64,000 bases of DNA from Bacillota bacterium (GTDB lineage Bacteria; Bacillota; Clostridia; Lachnospirales; Lachnospiraceae): assembly GCA_023411555.1 (NCBI GenBank), contig JAEYOQ010000062.1, positions 1 to 64,000 of the forward strand. Direction: 5' to 3'. Positions 41,027 to 49,720 of this stretch are shown here, piece after piece (position 1 is the stretch's first letter; each line of letters opens with the position of its first letter). The notes below the pieces were generated by a model. That model made no database searches. It was not told the DNA's origin and worked only from the letters and a program-made list of their open reading frames with translations. Made by a program: the position numbers and the translations under genes.

Positions 41027-42571
41027 CTACTTGGTTTTTTTCTTGCTGCGAATGAAGGGCTCCACTCCCCAGACAGTACCCGGATCGACCAAATAATCCT
41101 TCCCCGTATTCTTACCATTAAGATATACCTCTCCAATGCTATAAGCATCTGCTGCAGGAGTAGGATTCGGATCAATTTTCGTTGTTCCCTTGGATAAAGG
41201 AACACCATTTTGTGCAAGGTAGCTTACAATGCCTGTTTCATTATCATCTTCATAAAAATATTTATTCATGGTACCATCTTCTAAGGCATTATAGAAGATA
41301 CCCTCTGTCACCGTCCTAGAGACAATGCTCCTATCCTCTTCCGTCTTTCCCTTGCAGGCTATTGTTACCTTACCCACGCCATTGGGAATATCCTTGTCCC
41401 ATTGTCCTTTATAAATATAATAGCCCTGACCGTAACTATTCTCGGTCAGCATAAAATAAAAGCCATTTCCCTTCTTTATACCATTGACAATATCTCCGTA
41501 ATACAACTGGTCTCCCTTATAGATAATTAGGCCTTCATTCTTTGAGATATCGTCTTCCTTGGCGCCATAATAGAAGGGAGCATTTGACGATATCTGCTCG
41601 CTATAAATGTTCGTCTCCATGACGGCAATAATCTGATCAATATTCTGCTCTTTCATGGCCTTATAAAGCTCAGCCAGAACATTCTCTCTCTCATCCTTGG
41701 TCGTCTTGTGTTCAATGGCCGTGCTTAAAAGCTCCTTCAGTTCCGCATCATTCGTATTTTCAACCGCTCTTGTCAGCAAAGTAACCGCTTTATTATATTT
41801 CTCCTGTTCCAGATAAACGGAAGCCAGATTCTTATAGGCCTTTACTTGTGACGGCAGTAACCTAATAGCCTCCAGATATTTCTCTATCCCGTCCTCAAAG
41901 TTCTCTTGATAAACATATTCCTCAGCTTGCGCAACTATCAGATCATAATCCTCTTTTAACAGATGGGTGTCGATGGTCACTAAAAGCTTATCCAGCCTTT
42001 CACTCCGGGTTATTTCAATTCCCTCCAGAACTTCCTCTCTAGCAAGATCATATTTGCCTTGCTCAATATAAGAATTAGCGATCCCCTCATAGGAGGCACA
42101 ATCCTTGCTTTTAATCAGTTTCGCTTCTTCGTATACCGATATTGCCTTATCATATTCCTTGTTCGAGAAATAAACATCTGCACGGGAAATAGACTGACGA
42201 AATTCGTAATCCAACTTTGCGGATGTAATTTCTTCAATCTTTTGAACGAGTTTCATTGTGGATTTTTTCTGGTAACAGGCGCGCAAAACCTCCAAGGCCC
42301 TATTAAAATCCTTCAGCCCCACATAGGCCTCAGCCAAGCCGATTGACAGAGACTCCTGATCACTATTCTTCATTGATAATGCTTTTTGATAAGCCGCGAC
42401 TGCATTCTCATAGCTTCCTGCATTGAGGTAGTTTTCCGCCATAACAGCCTGTTCATCGATTTGTCGGTCCTTGGATACCATATTAAGAATGATTAATCCA
42501 AGTATAATAATTACCCCCAGAATTGTCACAACTACTTTTCTCTCTTTTGTTCGAAATATCCCATACAACAT
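41027..42571 (-). CDS. Membrane-anchored TPR protein with MORN-like repeats
   Basis: 514 residues. One N-terminal transmembrane segment (VVVTILGVIIILGLIILNM, residues 13-31), then about eight TPR repeats over residues 40-290 (for example YENAVAAYQKAL, YDKAISVYEEA, YNKAVTLLTRAV). MORN-like repeats follow near 350-460 (GDIVNGIKKGNGFYF, KGQWDKDIPNGVG). It probably lies outside the membrane as a scaffold, but this is inference. ATG after GGAGGTG. Located 28 bases before rsmI on the same strand. Confidence 0.7.
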   Translation of the reverse strand: MLYGIFRTKERKVVVTILGVIIILGLIILNMVSKDRQIDEQAVMAENYLNAGSYENAVAAYQKALSMKNSDQESLSIGLAEAYVGLKDFNRALEVLRACYQKKSTMKLVQKIEEITSAKLDYEFRQSISRADVYFSNKEYDKAISVYEEAKLIKSKDCASYEGIANSYIEQGKYDLAREEVLEGIEITRSERLDKLLVTIDTHLLKEDYDLIVAQAEEYVYQENFEDGIEKYLEAIRLLPSQVKAYKNLASVYLEQEKYNKAVTLLTRAVENTNDAELKELLSTAIEHKTTKDERENVLAELYKAMKEQNIDQIIAVMETNIYSEQISSNAPFYYGAKEDDISKNEGLIIYKGDQLYYGDIVNGIKKGNGFYFMLTENSYGQGYYIYKGQWDKDIPNGVGKVTIACKGKTEEDRSIVSRTVTEGIFYNALEDGTMNKYFYEDDNETGIVSYLAQNGVPLSKGTTKIDPNPTPAADAYSIGEVYLNGKNTGKDYLVDPGTVWGVEPFIRSKKKTK

Positions 42572-42599
42572 TATTTCACCTCCAAAAGACAGTTATCCC

Positions 42600-43454
42600 T
42601 TACTCCTCTGCATCCTCACTGATAAGCAATTGGTATACATCCCGTTTGCTTACGCCTCTGTCCTTCGCGACAGCCTTCATAGCCTCCTTCTTATCGTAGC
42701 CCTGATTCAGGTAGAAGCTCATATGTTCATCTAAAGCAACCGCTCCCCACCGCTCCTGCTTCTCAGCCATTAACTCTAAATCAGACCTTCCCTGAAGTAC
42801 CAGAACATATTCTCCCTTCGGCTCCTGTTCATTAAACCCCAAGATAGCCTCTGAAAGAGTTGTCTGCCATACCTTCTCGTGTAGCTTGGTAAGCTCCTTG
42901 ATTATCGAAATTCTTCGGTCCCCCAGAACCTCAAGTAACTCCTGCAATGTCTTACGGAGCCTATGAGGTGCCTCATATAGGATTAATGTTCTTGTGTCGT
43001 TCTTCAGTTCGTTCAGCACCCGCTGCCTTGCTTTTTTATCACTTGGCAGGAATGCCTCAAAGCAAAATCTTCTTGTTTCAAGTCCCGATAGGGTCAACGC
43101 CGTCACTGCCGCACATGCCCCCGGAATAGATGTAACACAGATTCCGGCAGCATAAGCCTGCTTAACCAGCTCTTCACCCGGATCAGAGATACCAGGAGTC
43201 CCTGCATCGGTAATCAGGGCGATATTAACCCCTGCCAGAAGCTGGTCCACCAGATATTTTGCCTTTTCCACCTTATTGAACTCATGGTAGCTGGTCATCG
43301 GTGTCTTTATCTCAAAATGATTTAGTAATTTAATACTGTGCCTGGTATCCTCGGCGGCAATCAGGTCTACCTCTTTCAAGGTTCTGATGGCACGGAAGGT
43401 GATATCCTCCAAATTACCGATGGGTGTGGCACATAAATATAACATACCGGACAT
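42600..43454 (-). CDS. rsmI: 16S rRNA (cytidine-1402-2'-O)-methyltransferase
   Basis: 2'-O-methylates C1402 of 16S rRNA. The tetrapyrrole methylase fold: LYLCATPIGNLEDITFRA at the start, AAEDTRHSIKLLNHF near 37, then ITDAGTPGISDPGEELV near 75 and ERRFCFEAFLP. At 284 residues it is normal length. The ATG at 43454 follows AAAGGAT, so the longer in-frame ORF reaching 43526 is not used; that stretch is part of family C repeat. In Bacillus it is yabC, in the same cluster order. Confidence 0.93.
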   Translation of the reverse strand: MSGMLYLCATPIGNLEDITFRAIRTLKEVDLIAAEDTRHSIKLLNHFEIKTPMTSYHEFNKVEKAKYLVDQLLAGVNIALITDAGTPGISDPGEELVKQAYAAGICVTSIPGACAAVTALTLSGLETRRFCFEAFLPSDKKARQRVLNELKNDTRTLILYEAPHRLRKTLQELLEVLGDRRISIIKELTKLHEKVWQTTLSEAILGFNEQEPKGEYVLVLQGRSDLELMAEKQERWGAVALDEHMSFYLNQGYDKKEAMKAVAKDRGVSKRDVYQLLISEDAEE

Positions 43455-43468
43455 ACTATATCCTTTCA

Positions 43469-43612
43469 CTAGCTTAACATACCTGCTCTTTGTGTTAGTT
43501 TGTGCCGAGTGTGTAACGCCTCGCATGCGAGACCATATGCATTTTGATTACACAGACACAAATCTTCTCAAACGAATTGCATTCGCTTGGTGTGAATCAT
43601 GCTTTTCAATAA
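43469..43612. repeat. Interspersed repeat, family C, copy 3
   Basis: Begins CTAGCTTAACATACC, as at 10591, and its reverse complement matches 26149-26235. It ends with a loose pair GTGTGAATCATG and ATTCACACTAAT near 43600. It lies between the tRNA methyltransferase gene and rsmI, right beside the rsmI ribosome site. Confidence 0.65.
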
Positions 43613-43618
43613 TTCACA

Positions 43619-44380
43619 CTAATAACCGTAGATATCATATATTTCATTGGTATAGACCTTCGGCTCCTTATATACAATCAGAGGTGGTTCCACTTTAAGC
43701 ATGGATTTTCCTCCTTTTACACACTCTAGGAGCACCATATTTGGTTCCTTATCAACATATGGATAGACTAATTTCATCCGCTTTGGCTCCAGCTTATAAG
43801 CCATCAGCTTATTCATAATCTCCGCCAAGCGGAAGGGCCGGTGAACAAGATAAAAGCGTCCACCCGGCTTAAGCAGTCGGCTCGCTTCTCGAACAACATC
43901 CTCAAGGGAACAAAGCAGCTCATGCCTTGCAATGGCTTTTGCATCGCCAGGATTCACAAGACCATGTCCATGGTTCATATATGGCGGATTGCTTGTAACA
44001 ACCTCAAAGGAAGCCAATCCAAAATAAGTAGAGGCTTCCTTGATATCTCCGATAACAATATCAATTTTTTTATTAAGTCCATTCAAGGCGACACTTCGCC
44101 GCGCCATATCTGCACTTTCTTCTTGAATCTCCAGTCCGGTAAAATGCTCTCCCTCCGTCTTTGCCTCTAGTAGGATAGGGATAATCCCCGTTCCAGTGCC
44201 CAGATCCAATACCTTTTCCCCGGGAAGCACTTTGGCAAAGCCGGAAAGCAGAACTGCATCCATACCAAAACAGAATTTCTTGCTATTTTGAATTATCTTG
44301 TAATTATTACGATTCAGATCATCCAACCGTTCGCCGGCTCTTAAGAGATCATCCATTTCGCTTTTGTTATTATTCATCAT
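43619..44380 (-). CDS. tRNA1(Val) adenine-37 N6-methyltransferase, TrmN6-like
   Basis: A 253-residue SAM-dependent methyltransferase. KFCFGMDAVLLSGFA near 33 leads to motif I VLDLGTGTGIIPILLE (near 55-70), then the catalytic NPPY motif in VTSNPPYMNHG near 130, and the RHELLCSLEDVVREASRLLKPGGRF region. This pattern is that of YabB/TrmN6. It overlaps the start of ricT by 11 bases, so it is coupled. Bacillus yabB stands in the same place. Confidence 0.85.
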   Translation of the reverse strand: MMNNNKSEMDDLLRAGERLDDLNRNNYKIIQNSKKFCFGMDAVLLSGFAKVLPGEKVLDLGTGTGIIPILLEAKTEGEHFTGLEIQEESADMARRSVALNGLNKKIDIVIGDIKEASTYFGLASFEVVTSNPPYMNHGHGLVNPGDAKAIARHELLCSLEDVVREASRLLKPGGRFYLVHRPFRLAEIMNKLMAYKLEPKRMKLVYPYVDKEPNMVLLECVKGGKSMLKVEPPLIVYKEPKVYTNEIYDIYGY

Positions 44381-45284
44381 CCAGTAAGGACTTCCCTTCC
44401 TTCTTCTCCAGAAGCTCCAGTACTCTCAATTCCTCATTCTCCAAAGAAGTCATTCTCTCCTTACGCTTTCTTTGCTTGAAGCGTAAATCCTCTACCTTAT
44501 ATTCTCTAACTTCCTTCTCGTCATTTTCCAGTGTCACGATTACCTTAACCAACTGCTTTAGCACACTGACACTCTGAACCTCTCCCTTTAGGTTATCCTT
44601 AGTCGTAACAAAATCACCTACACCGGGAAGCTTACTGTTCAGTTCCTCATATGCCTCCTCTTCATTCTTTAAGCAGCACATCAATCTTCCGCATACGCCA
44701 GAGATTTTCGTCGGATTAAGAGAAAGATTCTGCTCCTTAGCCATCTTGATGGATACCGGTGCAAATTCGGATAGGTGGGTATGGCAACAAAGGGGTCTTC
44801 CACAGATACCAATACCACCGACAATCTTGGTCTCATCACGGACACCGATCTGTCTGAGCTCTATACGAGTCTTAAATACACTTGCTAAATCCTTAACGAG
44901 CTCTCTGAAATCAATACGTCCGTCTGCTGTAAAATAGAATAAGACCTTATTGTTATCAAAGGTATACTCACAATCAATGAGCTTCATCTCCAGACCATGC
45001 TTTCTGATCTTCTCCAGGCATATCTGGAAAGCCTCTTTCTCTTTTTCCTTATTGCGCTTCTCAATGGCAATATCCTCTTCGGTTGCCTGTCGGATTACCT
45101 GTTTCAGCGGCTGAATGATCTTATCATCCTCCACATCCCTTGGCCCTAGAACAACGGAACCGAATTCAATACCTCTTGCTGTCTCAACGATAACACTATC
45201 ACCCTGCTTAATATCAAAACCTGCAGGATCAAAAAAATATACTTTACCGGCCCGGCGAAATCTTACTCCGATTACATTAACCAT
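44370..45284 (-). CDS. ricT: RicT/YaaT-type PSP1 domain protein
   Basis: 304 residues. The PSP1 domain with CGRPLCCHTHLSEFAP and CGRLMCCLKNEEEAYEEL (Cys-rich, near 170-220) identifies the RicT/YaaT family. In Bacillus, RicT with RicA and RicF forms an Fe-S-containing complex that helps RNase Y and phosphorelay-linked functions. Start MVNVIGVRFRRAG is canonical. It overlaps holB by 8 bases, an order shared with Bacillus. Partner genes ricA and ricF are not in the window. Confidence 0.9.
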   Translation of the reverse strand: MVNVIGVRFRRAGKVYFFDPAGFDIKQGDSVIVETARGIEFGSVVLGPRDVEDDKIIQPLKQVIRQATEEDIAIEKRNKEKEKEAFQICLEKIRKHGLEMKLIDCEYTFDNNKVLFYFTADGRIDFRELVKDLASVFKTRIELRQIGVRDETKIVGGIGICGRPLCCHTHLSEFAPVSIKMAKEQNLSLNPTKISGVCGRLMCCLKNEEEAYEELNSKLPGVGDFVTTKDNLKGEVQSVSVLKQLVKVIVTLENDEKEVREYKVEDLRFKQRKRKERMTSLENEELRVLELLEKKEGKSLLDDE

Positions 45285-46272
45285 TACTGTTCTCCTTTAT
45301 AGTAAGTAGCATAAGTTCAATGGCAATATCAAAATTAACATTAGCCCTTAATCTTATTTTTGCCTTTTCCATCGCACTTATAATTTTTTCTATATTATCA
45401 TAGCTTCTTATTTTTGCCTGATTTTTAATAAATGAGATTTCCTCTCTGTATAATAAAAGATTCGGGTCCATGGTAGCCTTGTACATAACCACATCCCTGT
45501 ACCACAAGATCATTAAGTCAATATAATCCTCAATAATCGGTTTATTTGCTGTAAATACTTTAAGCCCCGATATCACCTCATGTAGCTCCATATCGTCAAT
45601 ATACTTTAAGAGATGAAGCACATCGTTCTTCATCTTCTCAAAATCCTCAGACGAAGCATATTTGATTGCCTTCCCTACATTACCGCTGGAAAAGGCTGCT
45701 GCCATCTCGGCCTTGTAATCAGGTATCTGATGATTTACCATCAGAAATTCTTTTATTTTAGTCTTATCTACAGGCTTCAGATTGAGCTGAACGCATCGAG
45801 AAAGAATCGTTGGTAGAAGTGATGAAATATTGCTGACTAGAAGAAGCAGAACTGCATACTCCGGCGGTTCTTCCATAGTCTTAAGTAATGCATTTTGGGC
45901 CTGTTCGGTAAGCTTGTCCGCATCATCGATAATATAAACCTTATATCTGCTGTCATAGGGCTTCACTAAAATATCAGCATTCACCTGCAGACGGATATCA
46001 TCCACACCGATACTTGCCTTCTCATGAGTTACCCAAATGATATCAGGATGGTTACCGGTTTCTGCCTGCATACAAGACTTACACCGGTCACAGGAAAGTA
46101 TCCCTTCCCCCTCACATTGCAATGTCTTAGCAAAGGCACTTGCAAGCAGCTTCTTGCCCATACCTGCCTCACCATGTAAAATATAGGCATGCGAAATCTT
46201 CTTCGAACTAATTGCGTTCTGAAGATGATGGATAATGCTCTCATGACCTATTATTTGTCCAAATCCTAGCAT
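45277..46272 (-). CDS. holB: DNA polymerase III delta' subunit
   Basis: Part of the clamp loader. 331 residues. It opens GFGQIIGHESIIHHLQNAI and HAYILHGEAGMGKKLLASAFAKTL, a P-loop-like GEAGMGKK near 34. A zinc-finger stretch ILSCDRCKSC follows near 57. KVYIIDDADKLTEQAQNALLKTMEEPPE near 109-136 gives DEAD-like and SRC-type motifs; ILSRCVQ is near 154. Members of this group are often ATP-binding-inactive; here the loop is intact by eye. Overlaps ricT. Confidence 0.92.
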   Translation of the reverse strand: MLGFGQIIGHESIIHHLQNAISSKKISHAYILHGEAGMGKKLLASAFAKTLQCEGEGILSCDRCKSCMQAETGNHPDIIWVTHEKASIGVDDIRLQVNADILVKPYDSRYKVYIIDDADKLTEQAQNALLKTMEEPPEYAVLLLLVSNISSLLPTILSRCVQLNLKPVDKTKIKEFLMVNHQIPDYKAEMAAAFSSGNVGKAIKYASSEDFEKMKNDVLHLLKYIDDMELHEVISGLKVFTANKPIIEDYIDLMILWYRDVVMYKATMDPNLLLYREEISFIKNQAKIRSYDNIEKIISAMEKAKIRLRANVNFDIAIELMLLTIKENSNG

Positions 46273-46299
46273 AGTTAACCTCCATAAAAGAATATTGGT

Positions 46300-46740
46300 T
46301 TAGGTTAGGATATCCAGTAACAAACCCCTGATCTCATCTATCTTATTTAATATTGCCAAATGATCCTGTTCATCCTTAATGAGCTCTGCCGCTAGTTCAT
46401 CCAGGTTCTTGTCTACCAGCTTAATCATAGTATAGACACGATGTCTTCCCTTCTTATCTAGGAAATTCTCTCTGGAGAACTTGTGAGAACGGTTAACAAT
46501 TTCATTCATGAATTCCCTGATCAATTCACGGTAATGCTTCATATCCTTTAGATCCATATGCTTTGCCAGTTTTTTACCCTGGGTAGTTATCTGCGCAAGC
46601 ATAGCGTTTAGCACTTCCTTAAGGTCCTGCTCCTCAATATGAGAAATAAGTGTATATTTAAAAGAACCATCTGCCTCCGGCACGGGTGCTTTTTGCTCAA
46701 CCTGATTAATGGGTTGCATTTGGTTCACTTTGATCTCCAT
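46300..46740 (-). CDS. YaaR family protein
   Basis: A 146-residue helical protein of the YaaR (DUF327) type. It has the motif LISHIEEQDLKEVLNAMLAQITTQGKKLAKHMDLKDMKHYRELIREFMNEI early and ends in a second helical block. Function unknown. It precedes holB as in Bacillus and shares no overlap with it. ATG after AGGAAA. Confidence 0.82.
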   Translation of the reverse strand: MEIKVNQMQPINQVEQKAPVPEADGSFKYTLISHIEEQDLKEVLNAMLAQITTQGKKLAKHMDLKDMKHYRELIREFMNEIVNRSHKFSRENFLDKKGRHRVYTMIKLVDKNLDELAAELIKDEQDHLAILNKIDEIRGLLLDILT

Positions 46741-46767
46741 AGTATTTCCTCCAAATGATCTGGACTA

Positions 46768-46937
46768 CGTATATAAGCGCAGCTCGTGTATGAGCTACAA
46801 CAATGCGTATATAAGCGCAGCTCGTGAACTGAAGTTCACTCGCTCGCGTTGGCTCGCCTGTTATTGGTATAAGCCGAAATATAGACAGCGAGCTGTCTAT
46901 TTATGTTTTTCCAGAAGCCTGCTTCGCTTATATACGC
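46768..46937. repeat. Structured intergenic repeat with tandem and inverted words
   Basis: CGTATATAAGCGCAGCTCGTG occurs at 46768 and again at 46806. The inverse CGCTTATATACGC is at 46925-46937. Between them AGACAGCGAGCTGTCT forms a perfect hairpin at 46883, and GTGAACTGAAGTTCACTC another. It fills the gap between yaaR and the kinase-like gene. Confidence 0.65.
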
Positions 46938-46961
46938 AGTATATCATAAAATACCACTACT

Positions 46962-47549
46962 TTACAGTAATTTTTTTATATCTTCCTTTACCTCATAAAG
47001 ACATTGATGAATATCAAGATTCTGATAACGTTTTGTAATACCGCATTTTTTAAGATTTTCTTCTGAGAAGTCCTCCTCGTCAGCCAGATATCTTCTGCAC
47101 ATCTCTGCATATTTGGGTTGGTCTTGCTTCTGCTCCCGCTTGATTGCCCGCATTAACCGGACACCGTCCTCCAGCTCCAGATAGATCGGAATGACTCTTT
47201 CCTCACCAAAGTATTCCCTGATTTGCTGGTATGTTTCAAGGGTTCCGATCATTAGATAATCTGCTTCCTCCAGATTAATCTGCCCGTCATTCACGGTAAA
47301 ATAATGCCAGGTACCATGTATGGTTTCATAAGCACGGTGCTCGATAATTTTATTTTGCTTCTGCAAGGTGTTCAAGGTCTCTTCATCCACAAAATAATAC
47401 TCTACCCCATTCTTCTCAAAACTTCTGATTGGTCTGGTTGTATACATAACCGCTGTTCTAAGCTCCAGTTCCCCATCCTCCAGCAGCTTCTTATATACAG
47501 TATCCTTTCCAGTGGCACTCTTGCCCATGACAATAAAAATCCTAGCCAT
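46962..47549 (-). CDS. Guanylate kinase-like protein
   Basis: About 195 residues from ATG at 47549 (AAAGGAT upstream). The P-loop MGKSATGKDTVYKKL is at 8-22, followed by TTRPIRSFEKNGVEYYFV and ETIHGTWHYFTVNDG, both recalling the guanylate kinase family (TTRPPR and GMP site). Bacillus has tmk here instead. It is probably a paralogue of the main Gmk, or possibly its replacement. The substrate could be GMP; I did not confirm it. Confidence 0.65.
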   Translation of the reverse strand: MARIFIVMGKSATGKDTVYKKLLEDGELELRTAVMYTTRPIRSFEKNGVEYYFVDEETLNTLQKQNKIIEHRAYETIHGTWHYFTVNDGQINLEEADYLMIGTLETYQQIREYFGEERVIPIYLELEDGVRLMRAIKREQKQDQPKYAEMCRRYLADEEDFSEENLKKCGITKRYQNLDIHQCLYEVKEDIKKLL

Positions 47550-47598
47550 TCTTTTATCCTTTCCCATTTTTTACGCATTCCATACTCTCGATTTAAAA

Positions 47599-49053
47599 TT
47601 ATTCAAAATTAATTGAAGAAACCACTTCAATTAGATCTTTATTCTCACCGATCAGTCCGGTTACGCTAATACCTTGACTCTGTACAAATTTAACATAATC
47701 TATCAACTCTTTTGTTATTTCTTCTCCGGGTACCAGAATCGGTGCTCCCGGAGGAAACAAGCTGACAAAGGCTGCCGATGCCCTACCCGCACTCCTATTA
47801 AGCTCCAGGGTCTCCACCGGTTTCTCCCATGCTTCATAAGGTAGCATCAGAAGCTTAGGTTGTGATCTAAAATCTCTTTCTTTCTCAGTCCTTTTAGCTC
47901 CGGACATAGGCTGCTTCATGTCTGCTAACAAGCTGTCATCAATCTCAAGAAGAGCGGCTGCCAACCGGTCAAAGCCTTCCTCCGTATCACAAATACTTGT
48001 CATAGCCAGAGCATAATCCGGTGCTTCCATTTCTAGCATAATATGATACTCCTTATGAAGTCTCTGATGAAGCATATGTCCGGTAAGTCCGGTCCCTTCT
48101 ACCAATATGGTAAGCTTAGAGGGATCTATGTCATAAACCCCATATTGGCCTATGATATCCCTTTTTAAAAGCTTTAATACCTTTAGCTTCTCCATTCTTT
48201 GATAGAAGCTCTTCAGCCTTCCCTCATATAACCCAAAGAGCTGGTCAGCCTTCCCCTCTAAAAGTTGAATACACCGATCAATTCCTGCCATTAACACATA
48301 GGATGGACTACTGGTTTGATAGATTGCAAGGTATTTGCTTATGCGCGAATTTAGCTCTTTGGCATTAGAATGTAATACTGCTGTCTGAGTCAAAGCCGGA
48401 AGAGTTTTATGCAAGCTTTGTATTACCAGGTCTGCACCTAATCTTACCGCACTCACCGGTAAGCCTTCATGAAAACCAAAATGTGCTCCATGAGCCTCAT
48501 CCACAAGTAGATATGCACCATGCTTATGGACAATACGAGCGATTGCTCCTATATCCGACACAACACCCTCGTAGGTTGGTGAGGTTATCACCACCAGCCT
48601 GATCCCAAGGTTGTTTATCAACGACTGCTCAATATCTTCGGGAAGAATTCCACCAAAAGGGGTTATTCCCTCTATGTTTTGTGGATAACAATACACCGGA
48701 TGCGCTCCGTTGAGGATAACACCATGGTAAACAGACTTATGACTGTTTCTAGCCACCAGCATCTTATCACCCTTTTTTACTACAGCAGCTATTCCGGCAA
48801 GTAACCCGGCGGTACTCCCGTTCACTAGCGGATACGAATGGTCTGCCCCATAAATCCGGCTAATTCTTTCAGCCAAGGATAATAGTATCTCCTCCGGCTG
48901 ATGAAGATTATCAAAGCCCTCTATCTCAGTGATATCTATGGCATAGGGGTTAAAGGGTTCACAAAGGCTGGTGTTTCTCTTATGACCAGGCATATGCATC
49001 GGATAATCCCCGTTCTCACCGTATTCAATTAATTTATCATATAGCCTGTTCAA
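47599..49053 (-). CDS. Orn/Lys/Arg decarboxylase family protein
   Basis: A 484-residue PLP enzyme. Its cofactor site contains VDEAHGAHFGFHEG near 195 and the lysine in QSLHKTLPALTQTAVLH near 228. N-terminal MPGHKRNT near 20 is a substrate-loop motif. This short form corresponds to YaaO of Bacillus, linked to arginine, ornithine or lysine decarboxylation and thus polyamines. It starts the yaa-like cluster here, followed by the kinase-like gene. Specificity cannot be read. Confidence 0.85.
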   Translation of the reverse strand: MNRLYDKLIEYGENGDYPMHMPGHKRNTSLCEPFNPYAIDITEIEGFDNLHQPEEILLSLAERISRIYGADHSYPLVNGSTAGLLAGIAAVVKKGDKMLVARNSHKSVYHGVILNGAHPVYCYPQNIEGITPFGGILPEDIEQSLINNLGIRLVVITSPTYEGVVSDIGAIARIVHKHGAYLLVDEAHGAHFGFHEGLPVSAVRLGADLVIQSLHKTLPALTQTAVLHSNAKELNSRISKYLAIYQTSSPSYVLMAGIDRCIQLLEGKADQLFGLYEGRLKSFYQRMEKLKVLKLLKRDIIGQYGVYDIDPSKLTILVEGTGLTGHMLHQRLHKEYHIMLEMEAPDYALAMTSICDTEEGFDRLAAALLEIDDSLLADMKQPMSGAKRTEKERDFRSQPKLLMLPYEAWEKPVETLELNRSAGRASAAFVSLFPPGAPILVPGEEITKELIDYVKFVQSQGISVTGLIGENKDLIEVVSSINFE

Positions 49054-49445
49054 AGTCCACCAAGCCTTTCCTAAACACGTTTCGTTTGTTAGTACCTATT
49101 GTGTAACATCTCACATTCGATCGATTTACAATCTGGCTTCGCCAGCAAATTCCTGCAAAATTCTTAATTATTTATACGCAAACAACCGGACATTTTCATC
49201 TCCGGTTGATTTTTTCTCATTATACACTTAAAACTTCGACAACACCAGGGTATAGCGGTTATTCCTTTACTCGGGTTATCGCAGATTATATACTTTACCT
49301 GGGATATATGTACACCAATTGCTCTCCCTTTACTTCCTAGCACCTGCATACCCCCACTTCATATGAGTGCTACAATATCCATAATACAATTTTTAGTGCT
49401 TATATCCCATAATAACCTATTTTTGTATGAAAAACAATAAATATA
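49054..49445. other. Intergenic region with an unassigned plus-strand terminator
   Basis: AACCGGA (49184-49190) pairs with TCCGGTT (49201-49207), followed on the plus strand by GATTTTTTC. No plus-strand gene ends here, so a short unannotated RNA could end at it. A 61-codon minus-strand frame at 49164-49349 looks like chance. Family-C-like words occur near 49080-49100, weakly. Confidence 0.4.
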
Positions 49446-49707
49446 TTGATTAGGGTGCCAAAAGGCACTTTCTGCCTATAACTGTGAATATCGCTGTATG
49501 TATATTCAGCTTGGCTAGACCGGCTGACGACGGTTGTCTATATTCGATTTGAGACTCAGAAGAAAATCGAGTCTGATTATGCGAGATTTTCTTTATGCCA
49601 TGAGGCTCAAAGGAGAATATACCTAGGAGGGAAAGGCAGCCAAATGAATATATATACAGCGATATTCACTTGCAAAACAAGAAGCGGCCTTTTGACACCC
49701 TAATCAA
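49446..49707. mobile_element. MITE with 20-bp terminal inverted repeats and TA duplication
   Basis: The left end TTGATTAGGGTGCCAAAAGG (49446) and the inverse of the right end (TTGATTAGGGTGTCAAAAGG, ending 49707) match at 19 of 20 bases. Each side is flanked by TA (49444-49445 and 49708-49709). A second nested inverted pair (GAATATCGCTGTATG near 49486 and its inverse near 49655) makes a long hairpin. The 262-bp element has no ORF. This is the form of a Tc1/mariner (IS630)-type MITE. Confidence 0.85.
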
Positions 49708-49720
49708 TAATACATTGATT

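Noticed and set aside
43455..43526. Longer N-terminus of rsmI
   Set aside because: The extension overlaps the family C repeat and the ribosome site AAAGGAT supports the start at 43454.
49164..49349. A 61-codon minus-strand frame upstream of the decarboxylase gene
   Set aside because: It covers the terminator-like hairpin, and its sequence (MQVLGSKGRAIGVHIS...) has no protein-like pattern.
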